This document shows positions 13,662 through 25,942 of a DNA stretch of 32,167 nt, in pieces. This stretch comes from an uncultured Clostridia bacterium (lineage in GTDB: Bacteria; Bacillota; Clostridia; Oscillospirales; Acutalibacteraceae), in NCBI GenBank assembly GCA_947632385.1, contig CANRPD010000022.1:1-32167 (forward strand), written 5' to 3'. The notes beneath the pieces were generated by a model. The model saw nothing but the letters and a program-made list of their open reading frames with translations. It searched no databases and was not told the origin of the DNA. A program made the position numbers and the translations under genes. Every line of letters starts with the position of its first letter. Within the stretch, counting starts at the first letter, position 1.

Positions 13662-14468
13662 ATGCGCTATTTCGGAATTCCCACCTGTCCGTACTGCAAA
13701 AAACGGGTGAATCTCATCCGGACCTGGTCCTTGAAAAAGCAGGGCGAGTACCGGTGTCCCCGGTGCGGCGGTATTTCCAATATTTTCCTGTCGCCGCTGG
13801 TGTATGTGCTGGCGGTGCTGGCGGTGTTTCTGTCCGGAGCCATCTATTTTTTCCACAAGTTTCTCTTAAATGACTTAAAAGTGAGCACGGTGGAGCAGGT
13901 GATCCTGCCCTTTATCGGATTTTTCCTGCTGAGTTTGTTTATGGTCTATCTGGAGAAACCGGTGATCAAACGGAAAACGGTGCGGCGGGCTGCGGCCCAG
14001 GAGACCGCTGACAGTCGGACGCGGAGCCACAGTTCACGGGAGACTCGACGGAGCCATCCGGAACGGGACGAGTGGGAGGAACCTGTCCCAGTGCGCAGAC
14101 CGGCATCACGGTCCATTCCGGTGGACCCCCGGGAAAATGATGCCGATATGAAGGTCTATGTGGCCGCCCATCGGTCCGGCGGGGAAAACGTTCGGTCCAA
14201 TGTGCCGGCGCAGGAAGAAGCGCCGATCCGGCTGGCGGATCCCCCGGCATCGGCCCCGGCGCGGAATACTGCCCGGCCGGCTGCGCGCATGGCACGGGCT
14301 CTTTCCGACGAGGCGGATGCGGCCGTCCCCCGGGCCGAATCGACCCGCACGGCAGCTGCTTCCCACACGGTGAGCCGCGTGGAGATCCCCACCTCCGGGG
14401 AAGGTGCTTTTCCGAAACGGAGGAGTACGGACAGCCGGGATGCAGGGTCCCGGTGGGATCCGTTCTAA
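13662..14468 (+). CDS. Zinc-ribbon membrane protein of unknown function
   Basis: I do not recognise this 268-aa protein. It starts with two CPxC pairs, CPYC (residues 9-12) and CPRC (32-35), as in a zinc ribbon. Two hydrophobic segments follow, about 43-64 and 78-97, likely membrane spanning. The remaining C-terminal half (100-268) is rich in Arg, Ala, Ser, Pro and Glu and looks disordered, with a run of conserved-looking RRRSTDSRDAGSRWDPF at the end. The ATG at 13662 follows AGGAGAAGAACC. It starts 16 bp after remB and precedes gyrB with a terminator between them. Zinc-ribbon membrane proteins with disordered tails occur in Clostridia at this locus only as hypothetical proteins to my knowledge; function unknown. 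It may be topologically an anchor that presents a charged tail to the cytoplasm. Confidence 0.85.
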   Translation: MRYFGIPTCPYCKKRVNLIRTWSLKKQGEYRCPRCGGISNIFLSPLVYVLAVLAVFLSGAIYFFHKFLLNDLKVSTVEQVILPFIGFFLLSLFMVYLEKPVIKRKTVRRAAAQETADSRTRSHSSRETRRSHPERDEWEEPVPVRRPASRSIPVDPRENDADMKVYVAAHRSGGENVRSNVPAQEEAPIRLADPPASAPARNTARPAARMARALSDEADAAVPRAESTRTAAASHTVSRVEIPTSGEGAFPKRRSTDSRDAGSRWDPF

Positions 14469-16664
<2,196 letters not shown>

Positions 16665-16679
16665 CGGGGGAAAACACCA

Positions 16680-19211
<2,532 letters not shown>

Positions 19212-19223
19212 CGTGTCCGGACG

Positions 19224-19258
19224 AAGCCGCGGCAGGAGCATCCTCCTGCCGCGGCTTT
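19224..19258. terminator. Intrinsic terminator after gyrA
   Basis: AAGCCGCGGCAGGAG (19224-19238) and CTCCTGCCGCGGCTT (19243-19257) form a perfect 15-bp stem with a 4-nt loop, followed by TTTT. It lies 13 bp after gyrA and 20 bp before the end of the convergent NUDIX gene, so it may work in both directions, though the minus strand lacks a clear T-run. Confidence 0.85.
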
Positions 19259-19277
19259 TCGATTTCCCGATCTGCGC

Positions 19278-19826
19278 TCACAGCAGCCCGCGTTCCACCA
19301 GCGCCGCCGTTTTGAGGATGCCCACCTGGGTCTTGGCGTCGGGGATCTCGTTGCTCAGGACCATTTCCACGGCCTTTTGCAGCGGGATCCGCTCGTTGGT
19401 GAGGAACTCATCCGCGTCCAGGTGGAGCTCCCCGGTGGTCTCCGCTTCCCGGCAGGCCCACAGCCGGATGATCTCCCCGCAGTAGCCCGGCGTGGGGTAG
19501 ACATTTCCCAGGGAAACATATCCCTCGCCCCGGGTGCCGGTCTCCTCCATCTGCTCCCGCAGCATGGCCTGATAGGGGTCCTCCCCGGGCTCCAGCTTGC
19601 CGGCGGGCAGCTCCAGCAGCAGCTGTTTGTACGGGTACCGGAACTGCCGCACAAAGATCAGCTCGTTTGCCCGGGTGAGCACCGCCACGCTGACGCCGCC
19701 GGGATGCTCCACCACTTCCCGCATGCCGGTGGCGCCGTTTTCCAGCTCCACGTCATCCACGTGCACTCGGATGATCCGCCCGTTGTAGATCTCCTGCTGC
19801 CGCAGGGTTTTTTCGTCGTGATTCAT
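19278..19826 (-). CDS. ADP-ribose pyrophosphatase-type NUDIX hydrolase
   Basis: NUDIX hydrolases of this type split ADP-ribose to AMP and ribose 5-phosphate. The 182-aa product has the ADPRase layout: N-terminal beta-rich part (EIYNGRIIRVHVDDVELENG), the HPGGVSVAVL strand, and a NUDIX box with G76, E82 and RE90-91, then EE94-95 and G97 (AGKLEPGEDPYQAMLREQ). Gln92 replaces the usual hydrophobic residue after RE. VYPTPGYCGEIIRLW follows the box, as in NudF. Two ATGs are possible at 19832 and 19826; the second has better spacing from AAGGGG. Transcribed head-on to replication, it follows the unknown gene by about 23 bp and is probably in its operon. Confidence 0.9.
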   Translation of the reverse strand: MNHDEKTLRQQEIYNGRIIRVHVDDVELENGATGMREVVEHPGGVSVAVLTRANELIFVRQFRYPYKQLLLELPAGKLEPGEDPYQAMLREQMEETGTRGEGYVSLGNVYPTPGYCGEIIRLWACREAETTGELHLDADEFLTNERIPLQKAVEMVLSNEIPDAKTQVGILKTAALVERGLL

Positions 19827-19848
19827 GTTCATTTCCCCTTAGGATTCT

Positions 19849-20409
19849 TTATTCCCGGACCGATGGTCCGAAGGTGTTCAAAAATGCAGAGAGCACCGCC
19901 GGGTCCGGCTCGGCCTGCTCCTGGGCAGAGAGCAGCATGGGCAGATACTCTGCTTCCCCGGGGAACCGCCCCGCCTGCAGTAGCGCTTTCCGGCGTTGCA
20001 GCGCTTCGCGATAGGCCGTCTCTCCCTGCAGCAGGGTGAGCACGGCGGGGGCCAGGTCTTCCTGCAGGGCCGCAATAGCCAGGGTGTCGTTGATCACCCA
20101 CAGCCGCAGCCGGTCTGGCCCTACGGTTCGGTCCTCCCGGGGCCGAACGGTACCCGCCAGGTTCTGCAGCCGCCGGGCAGTGATGCCCTTGGGATCCGGA
20201 TACGACGCCCAGACCGGACCGTCTGCTCGGCCACCGGGCCGGACCACCCCAGTGGCAAAGGGTTCCAGCAGCACCCTGCCCATGAACCCCCAAAACACCG
20301 GTCCTTCCTCCCGCTGCACCGTACAGAGATACAGCCCCGGCCACCGGTCTGCCACACGCTGTCCGTCCGGACCCCGGTGGCTGCCGGTCCAAGCATACAC
20401 CGCCGCCAT
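19849..20409 (-). CDS. Protein of unknown function, 186 aa
   Basis: I do not recognise this 186-aa protein. It begins MAAVYAWTGSHRGPDGQRVAD and has the middle WGFMGRVLLEPFATGVVRPGG and a helical C-terminal half (ETAYREALQRRKALLQAG). No signal peptide, membrane segment or nucleotide-binding motif is apparent, so it may be a soluble protein. The ATG at 20409 has a strong GGGGGGAG site and a sigma-A-like promoter 27 bp upstream. Overlapping frames on the same strand are weaker. It is the first gene of a two-gene unit with the ADP-ribose pyrophosphatase, both facing the replication fork. Confidence 0.75.
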   Translation of the reverse strand: MAAVYAWTGSHRGPDGQRVADRWPGLYLCTVQREEGPVFWGFMGRVLLEPFATGVVRPGGRADGPVWASYPDPKGITARRLQNLAGTVRPREDRTVGPDRLRLWVINDTLAIAALQEDLAPAVLTLLQGETAYREALQRRKALLQAGRFPGEAEYLPMLLSAQEQAEPDPAVLSAFLNTFGPSVRE

Positions 20410-20435
20410 GGCGCTCCCCCCTTTATCTACCCCCT

Positions 20436-20464
20436 ATTGTATTCGTTTCCGGTTTTTCCGTCAA
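20436..20464 (-). promoter_or_regulatory. Sigma-A-type promoter for the unknown gene/NUDIX pair
   Basis: On the minus strand TTGACG (20464-20459) and TACAAT (20441-20436) are separated by 17 bp, just upstream of the start at 20409. Confidence 0.7.
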
Positions 20465-20584
20465 GTCTCTTGCAACAGTCACCGGTTCTTCACCCAGTGT
20501 TCACAAACAGGCGGTAAAATGCTGCTATGATCGGGCCAAAGGCGCCTTTTTTTGCGAACGGGACAGGTAAAATCATGAAAATGC

Positions 20585-20613
20585 TTGCAAAGTTGGGCGT
20601 TTTGCTGTACTAT
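20585..20613 (+). promoter_or_regulatory. Sigma-A-type promoter for the ABC-2 operon
   Basis: TTGCAA (20585-20590) and TACTAT (20608-20613) are separated by 17 bp, 45 bp before the first ATG. The rest of 20465-20657 holds no gene. Confidence 0.6.
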
Positions 20614-20657
20614 TTTAGGGTACGCGGTAAGTCGATTGACAGGAGGATTATAAAACA

Positions 20658-21656
20658 ATGGTAGAGGTCAGAAATCTCACGAAGCGCTACGGCGTCAATC
20701 TGGCGCTGGACAACGTGAGCTTTACGGTCGAGGAAGGCACCATTGTGGGTTTCTTGGGACCCAACGGCGCCGGAAAATCCACCACCATGAACATCATCAC
20801 CGGTTACCTCTCCGCCACCTCCGGCGAGGTGCTGGTGGCCGGCAAAAATACCCTGGACGAGCCCTTGGAGGTCAAGAAGCTCATCGGGTATCTGCCGGAG
20901 CAGCCCCCGCTGTATATGGACATGACGGTGAAGGAATATCTCAATTTTATGTATGACCTGAAAAAGGCCAAGCTCCCTCGGGCACAGCACCTGCAGGAGA
21001 TCTGCCAGCTGGTGCGGATCGAAGAGGTCTTCAACCGCCTGGTGGGGAACCTTTCCAAGGGCTATAAGCAGCGCGTAGGCATTGCGCAGGCATTGATCGG
21101 CAATCCCCCCGTGCTCATTCTGGACGAGCCCACCGTGGGCCTGGATCCCAAGCAGATCATCGAGATCCGGGACCTGATCAAACGGCTGGGCAAGAACCAC
21201 ACGGTCATCCTCAGCTCCCACATCCTGCCCGAGGTCCAGGCCATTTGCGAACGGATCATCGTCGTCAACAACGGCAGGCTGGTGGCCGACGGCGCCACCG
21301 ATACCCTGGCCCACGATCTTTCCAAGGATCACCGGCTGCTGCTCCGGGCCGAGGGGCCTGAGCGGGAAATGGTCCACGCCCTGCGGGCGCTGCCCCGCAT
21401 CGTGGAGGTGGTCTCCATGGGCGAGAAGGAGCCCGGGGTCTATGAGATCAGCGTGGAGACCGAACCCACCGCCGATCCCCGCAAGGACATCTTCGCACTG
21501 ATGGTCCGCAAGGGCTGGCCGCTGATGGCGCTGAAAAATATGGATCTCACCCTGGAGGACCTGTTCCTGCAGCTGACCAGCACCGATGCCGCTTCGGCCG
21601 TCCACACAGAGGAAACGGCCGTGGAGGACGCGGAGATCTTTGAAAGGAGAGAGTAA
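20658..21656 (+). CDS. ABC transporter ATP-binding protein (GldA/CcmA-like)
   Basis: The ATPase of an ABC-2 type exporter. Walker A GPNGAGKST is at residues 34-42, the signature LSKGYKQRVGIAQAL near 133, and Walker B PVLILDEPTVGLD near 150. The 332-aa length and the C-terminal extension beyond residue 220 fit the drug/lipid/gliding-type ABC-2 ATPases. The start ATG has AGGAGG 11 bp upstream. The permease starts 3 bp later, so the genes are translationally linked. Its closest architecture is the Bacteroidetes gliding-motility ATPase GldA, but the substrate is unknown and this is likely a general envelope exporter. Confidence 0.9.
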   Translation: MVEVRNLTKRYGVNLALDNVSFTVEEGTIVGFLGPNGAGKSTTMNIITGYLSATSGEVLVAGKNTLDEPLEVKKLIGYLPEQPPLYMDMTVKEYLNFMYDLKKAKLPRAQHLQEICQLVRIEEVFNRLVGNLSKGYKQRVGIAQALIGNPPVLILDEPTVGLDPKQIIEIRDLIKRLGKNHTVILSSHILPEVQAICERIIVVNNGRLVADGATDTLAHDLSKDHRLLLRAEGPEREMVHALRALPRIVEVVSMGEKEPGVYEISVETEPTADPRKDIFALMVRKGWPLMALKNMDLTLEDLFLQLTSTDAASAVHTEETAVEDAEIFERRE

Positions 21657-21659
21657 CCG

Positions 21660-22364
21660 TTGAAAGCCATTTACAAGCGCGAAATGCGCGCCTTCTTCAA
21701 TGCCCCGGTGGGCTATGTCTGCGTGGCGGTGCTCATCGCCCTGTACGGGTTCATGTACCTGCAGGTCATGGCCATGGGTTCCACCAGCGTCATCGGCTCG
21801 GTCTATTCCACCATGTTCACCTTCGGCATGATGATCATCCCCATCATCACCATGCGCAGCATGTCCGATGACCAGAAAAACAAGACCGACCAGGCCCTGC
21901 TCACCGCGCCCGTGGGCGTCGGCTCCATCGTCCTGGGGAAATTCCTGGCCTGCGTCACTGTGTTCGGGTTCGCTTCCACCCTGGGCCTGCTCCCCGCTGT
22001 GGCCCTCAGCTTTTTCTCCTCCCCGCCCTGGGGCGAGATCGTGGGCTACTACCTGGGCACCATCCTCTATGGCGGCGCCATGGTCTCCATCGGCGTGTTC
22101 ATCTCCAGCCTGACCATCAGCCAGATCATCGCGGCCATCGGCACCTTCGTGGTAGCTGTGGCCCTGATGTACATCGACAACCTGGCTTCGGTCTCCTCCA
22201 ATGCCGTATTCCACGCCATTGTGGGCTGGATCTCCTTCAACAGCCGCTACACCACCTTCACCCAGGGCATGTTCAGCATCTCCAGCGCCGTGTTCTTCCT
22301 CAGCGTCATGGCCGTGTTCGTCTTTTTGACGGCCCGCCGGCTGGAGAGCCGCCGCTGGAACTAA
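21660..22364 (+). CDS. ABC-2 type permease (GldF-like)
   Basis: The membrane part of the exporter. The 234-aa product begins MKAIYKREMRAFFNAPVGYVC, a conserved opening for GldF-type permeases. It has about six hydrophobic segments (examples VCVAVLIALYGFMYLQ and IIAAIGTFVVAVALMYI). The start is a TTG at 21660 after GAAAGGAGAG, following the ATPase stop by 3 bp. It is shorter than the two-permease ABC-2 proteins and probably works as a homodimer or with the GldG-like protein next to it. Confidence 0.88.
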   Translation: MKAIYKREMRAFFNAPVGYVCVAVLIALYGFMYLQVMAMGSTSVIGSVYSTMFTFGMMIIPIITMRSMSDDQKNKTDQALLTAPVGVGSIVLGKFLACVTVFGFASTLGLLPAVALSFFSSPPWGEIVGYYLGTILYGGAMVSIGVFISSLTISQIIAAIGTFVVAVALMYIDNLASVSSNAVFHAIVGWISFNSRYTTFTQGMFSISSAVFFLSVMAVFVFLTARRLESRRWN

Positions 22365-22379
22365 AGGGAGGGAATCAAC

Positions 22380-24089
22380 ATGGAATTCTATGACAACAAT
22401 CTTCCCGAAGAGGAGAACGTCCAGTCCGGCTCTCCGGAGACCCCGGAGACCCCTGCTGCGCCGGAAGCGCCTGCGGCCGAGGCCCCTGCGGAGCCGGCCG
22501 ATGCAGAGCTCACCCCCGCGGAAACGTCTGCCGACGAGCCCGCCCCGGCGGACGGACCCACCGCCGTGTGGCAGTCCTCCCGGAAAAAGCCTACCCTGGC
22601 CCGGATGTTCCGCTCGGAGAAGTTCAAGCGCGGGGGCATGGCCACCGCTTTGACGGCCATCTTCATCGCGGTAGTGGTGGTCATCAACATCCTGGTCAGC
22701 GTCCTGACCAACCGCTTCCCCTCCATGAACATCGACCTGACCGCCCAGCACCGCAACTCGCTGTCCGATCAGGCGGAGGAAGTGGCCCGGGGCGTGGCCA
22801 ATCCCACCGAGATCTTCCTCATCGGCTCCGAGGACTTTTTCCGCAAAAACGAGAACCCCTACTATTCCCAGCTGCGCATCGAGTTCAGCCAGGTCTCCAA
22901 CCTGGCGGACCGCCTGGCCGAGGTCAATCCCCTGATCTCCGTGCAGTTTGTGGACCTGGACCTGAACCCCGACTTCGTGGCCCAGTATTCCAGCGAAACG
23001 CTGTCCAGCGGCATGGTGCTGGTGCGCACGGAAAAGCGCTATAAGGTCCTGCAGCCCGACGATCTCTTCATCCTCACCCAGGATACCTCCGGCAGCGGCT
23101 ACAAGAGCTACACCAACGTGGACAGCTGCCTGGCCGGCGCCCTGGAGATCGTCAACCTGGACAAGGTCCCCGTGGTGGCCATCGCCCAGGGCAGCAACCA
23201 GGAGCTCCTGGCCGGCCAGCTGACCCAGTTCTCCGATCTGATGGAGCGGCAGAACTACGAGGTCCGGGAGTTCAACCTCTTCACCGAGGAGATCCCCGAG
23301 AACACCCAGCTGCTGGTGCTGCCGACGCCCAGCAACGACTACGACCCCGGCCAGATCCAGAAGCTGCGGGACTATATCGAGGATGAGGACCGCCGGGAGA
23401 ACCTGAACATCCTGATCACCTGCTATCCCACCCAGGGCGAGCTGCCCAATTTGGCCAGCTTCCTGGAGGAATGGGGCGTGCGGGTGGAAAGCGGCACCGT
23501 CTTCGAGACCGACCCCAACCGCAAGGCCTCCTATAACGAGAACCTGATCCTCACCGAGTACAACAAGAACATCGTCGACAACAACTACAACTACCTGATG
23601 TCCGGCTACACCTCCCCCATCACCATGCTGTTCGAGGGCAACGGCGACACCAACGTGGCGCCCATTTGGACCACTGCCGACACAGCCTACGTGGTCACCA
23701 ACGACAGCACCGAGGAAGAGCTGGAGAACCCCGTCACCGACTCCTACAACGTGGCCACCCTGTCCCACCGCATCCTCCAAATGGAGGATTATGAGACCTT
23801 CCGCCGGAACATCATGGTGTTCGGCTCCTCCATCGTCTTTGCGGACGGCTACATCCAGTCCTCTGCCTTTGACAACAGCCGCTATATCGAGGACCTGATG
23901 CGCTACGCCACCGGCACCGGCGGCAGCTCCGTCACCGTTTACTCCAACCCCACCGAGACCAACACCCTGGACATCCAGATGTCCGCCAACCTGGTGACGA
24001 TCCTGGGCCTGGGCGTGTTCACCATCGGCCTGCCCGTGGCCGTCCTGATCGCGGGTCTGGTGGTGTTCCTCAAGAGGAGGCACCTGTAA
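22380..24089 (+). CDS. GldG-family ABC-type auxiliary protein
   Basis: The 569-aa product is the third component of the GldFG-like exporter. Residues 1-68 are an A/P/E-rich, probably disordered cytoplasmic segment. One membrane segment lies at about 88-110 (ALTAIFIAVVVVINILVSVL), then comes a large extracytoplasmic domain with the GldG-type beginning RFPSMNIDLTAQHRNSLSD and strands such as VPVVAIAQGSNQELLAGQ. A second membrane segment (about 541-565, VTILGLGVFTIGLPVAVLIAGL) is near the C-terminus. The ATG at 22380 follows AAAGGGAGG. The same arrangement (GldA-F-G then DUF4340) is seen in many bacteria outside gliding species; the substrate is not known. Confidence 0.85.
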   Translation: MEFYDNNLPEEENVQSGSPETPETPAAPEAPAAEAPAEPADAELTPAETSADEPAPADGPTAVWQSSRKKPTLARMFRSEKFKRGGMATALTAIFIAVVVVINILVSVLTNRFPSMNIDLTAQHRNSLSDQAEEVARGVANPTEIFLIGSEDFFRKNENPYYSQLRIEFSQVSNLADRLAEVNPLISVQFVDLDLNPDFVAQYSSETLSSGMVLVRTEKRYKVLQPDDLFILTQDTSGSGYKSYTNVDSCLAGALEIVNLDKVPVVAIAQGSNQELLAGQLTQFSDLMERQNYEVREFNLFTEEIPENTQLLVLPTPSNDYDPGQIQKLRDYIEDEDRRENLNILITCYPTQGELPNLASFLEEWGVRVESGTVFETDPNRKASYNENLILTEYNKNIVDNNYNYLMSGYTSPITMLFEGNGDTNVAPIWTTADTAYVVTNDSTEEELENPVTDSYNVATLSHRILQMEDYETFRRNIMVFGSSIVFADGYIQSSAFDNSRYIEDLMRYATGTGGSSVTVYSNPTETNTLDIQMSANLVTILGLGVFTIGLPVAVLIAGLVVFLKRRHL

Positions 24090-24093
24090 GCCT

Positions 24094-25572
24094 ATGAAGA
24101 AAAACCTGAAATACCTGCTGATCGGCGTGATCGTCCTGGCCGTGCTGGCGGGGGTGGTGCTGGCGGTCATCCTATTCCCCTCCGGCCAGGGGGATTCCCC
24201 CTCCGAGACCAGCTCCACCGCGCCCCAAAACGTTGTTTTCACGGACCGTTCCTACTCCGACGTCTCCGCCATGGACATCACCAGCAGCGCAGGGGATCTG
24301 CACATCGTGGCCGCCCCGGAGGACAACACCAGCGGCCGGGACTTCCTGCTGGAGGCCTACGAGCAGTACGACCTGAACACCATCGCCCTGGATTCCGCCG
24401 TGCACAGCCTGTTCTCCTGCACCAATGCCCGGGAGCTGGGCGCCCAGTCCGATCTGGAGAGCTTCGGCCTGTCGGGAGAAAACGCCGCGAAGGTGTCCAT
24501 CGACTATAAGGACGGCAGCCACGAGGACGTGGTGATCGGGATCCGCTCCGCCGAGTCCATCGGGCGGTACCTGCTGCGGGGCGGCCAGGTGTACATCGTC
24601 TCCGCTCTGTCCGATATGCTCTACCAGAAGACCGCCCTGAACTTCATCCTCACCACTGGCCTGGTAGCCGTCTCCGACCGCGTCCCGGATGAGGAAGAGG
24701 GCCTGTCGGAGCTCTACACCGAGGACGTGATCTCCAAGCTGCAGCTTTCCGGCGAAAATTACCCCGCCGCCATCGAGATCGTCCCCGATTCCACCATGCT
24801 CAGCGGCTACCGCATCACCGAACCGGTCACCGCCGAGTCCGGCAACACCGCCTTCATGGAGCTGCGGGACTCCCTCAAGAGCATCTCCGCCTATGACGTG
24901 GTCGATGTGGGCGATTCCGACGAGATCCTGGAGCAGTACGGGCTGAAGACCCCCTTTGCCCGGGTGAGCTATGTGCTCAACGGCGAGGAACACACCATCA
25001 GCGTCAGCGCCGTCAGCGGCGGGTACCGCTACATGACCGTGGACGACCGCGGGGTGATCTACCGGGTGGCCCGGGAGGATGTCCAGCCCTGGGCCGAGAG
25101 CAGCCTCCAGGAGCTGCGCATGAGCTACGTCATGGTGGCCATGATCTACAACGTGGAGAACCTGCGGATGAACTGGAACGGCCAGGTCTACGACTTCCAC
25201 ATCGACCGCACGTACAACGAGGAGCGCTCTGAGACCACCGGCACCGACACCTACGACCTGTCCATCACCAACGACAAGGGCGATCCCATCGAGTACGAGA
25301 ACTACCAGAACTTCTACAGCACCATCATGGGCCTGCCCATCCTCAACAGCCAGCCGGTGGACTTTAACGAGAAGGACCTGGTGTTCACCCTGACCTACGA
25401 GTACTTCGACGGCGGCTCCGACACGGTGAAGTTCTACACCGAGGGCACCGGCCGCTACAACGCCGTGCTCAACGGCAAATCCAGCGGCGTGCTCCGTTCG
25501 GCGGAGGCCGACAAGGCCTTTGCCCTGCTGCCCAAGCTGTATGCAGGCGAGACTGTGGAAAAGAAAAAGTAA
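24094..25572 (+). CDS. DUF4340-like membrane-anchored protein
   Basis: The 492-aa product starts with a membrane anchor (residues 7-28, LLIGVIVLAVLAGVVLAVIL), followed by a large extracytoplasmic domain rich in beta-strand sequence. Segments such as YRYMTVDDRGVIYRVARED and the repeated SDxxLTxxLNSxxAYDVVD pattern resemble DUF4340 proteins, which often follow GldG-like genes. Its role is unknown; it may be a periplasmic or surface partner of the exporter. It starts 4 bp after the GldG-like gene, with AAGAGGAGG inside that gene's end. It ends the operon, and the T-box promoter begins 13 bp later. Confidence 0.8.
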   Translation: MKKNLKYLLIGVIVLAVLAGVVLAVILFPSGQGDSPSETSSTAPQNVVFTDRSYSDVSAMDITSSAGDLHIVAAPEDNTSGRDFLLEAYEQYDLNTIALDSAVHSLFSCTNARELGAQSDLESFGLSGENAAKVSIDYKDGSHEDVVIGIRSAESIGRYLLRGGQVYIVSALSDMLYQKTALNFILTTGLVAVSDRVPDEEEGLSELYTEDVISKLQLSGENYPAAIEIVPDSTMLSGYRITEPVTAESGNTAFMELRDSLKSISAYDVVDVGDSDEILEQYGLKTPFARVSYVLNGEEHTISVSAVSGGYRYMTVDDRGVIYRVAREDVQPWAESSLQELRMSYVMVAMIYNVENLRMNWNGQVYDFHIDRTYNEERSETTGTDTYDLSITNDKGDPIEYENYQNFYSTIMGLPILNSQPVDFNEKDLVFTLTYEYFDGGSDTVKFYTEGTGRYNAVLNGKSSGVLRSAEADKAFALLPKLYAGETVEKKK

Positions 25573-25584
25573 CAAGAATTTAAC

Positions 25585-25613
25585 TTGACAATTCCGGTCC
25601 CGTGTGTTTTAAT
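25585..25613 (+). promoter_or_regulatory. Sigma-A promoter for the trpXYZ T-box leader
   Basis: A perfect TTGACA (25585-25590) and TTTAAT (25608-25613) are separated by 17 bp, immediately upstream of the T-box leader. Confidence 0.75.
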
Positions 25614-25621
25614 AGCCTCAA

Positions 25622-25898
25622 AGAAAACCGATGACGGGGAAGTCAAACCCAGAGATGCCTCTACAGAGAGCCGGTGTGGATGGAAATCCGGCGGGAAACG
25701 GCTGGGCAAATGGGCCCCGGAGGGTTCGGCGAACGGCGAAAGCCCAGTATCCCGAAACGCTGCCCGCGTTATCCGGCAGGGATGTGTCCGCATCCCGCAG
25801 AGCGGCCGGTGAGATCCGGCAAGCAAGGTGGCACCGCAGAAACGTTCTTTCTGTCCTTGCGTTTTTCCCAAACAGGGAGAAACGCAGGGACTTTTTTT
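25622..25898 (+). ncRNA. T-box leader (tryptophan-specific)
   Basis: The leader has the classical T-box RNA features. Stem I begins with GATGACGGGGAAG near 25630 and carries the distal-loop AGAGAG at about 25665. The specifier loop reads AAATGGGCC, with UGG at 25711-25713 as the tryptophan codon. The T-box AAGGTGGCACCGCAG is at 25825-25839. Its UGGC would pair with a tRNA ending GCCA, which fits the G73 discriminator of bacterial tRNA-Trp. A terminator at 25853-25898 follows. Uncharged tRNA-Trp would favour the antiterminator and turn on the downstream transporter. Confidence 0.93.
25853..25898 (+). terminator. T-box terminator hairpin
   Basis: GTCCTTGCGTTT and AAACGCAGGGAC pair (with one G·U), with the inner TTCCC/GGGAG step, followed by seven T (25892-25898). 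The alternative antiterminator uses the T-box at 25825-25839, so the two structures exclude each other. Confidence 0.88.
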
Positions 25899-25942
25899 GT
25901 CCCCTCTCCCTGAAAAAACCATTCCGGAAAGGAAAGATCCCC

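Noticed and set aside
20610-24242. A 1210-codon minus-strand frame opposite the ABC-2 operon
   Set aside because: The same kind of shadow; it crosses three real genes and the operon promoter region, and has no ribosome site.
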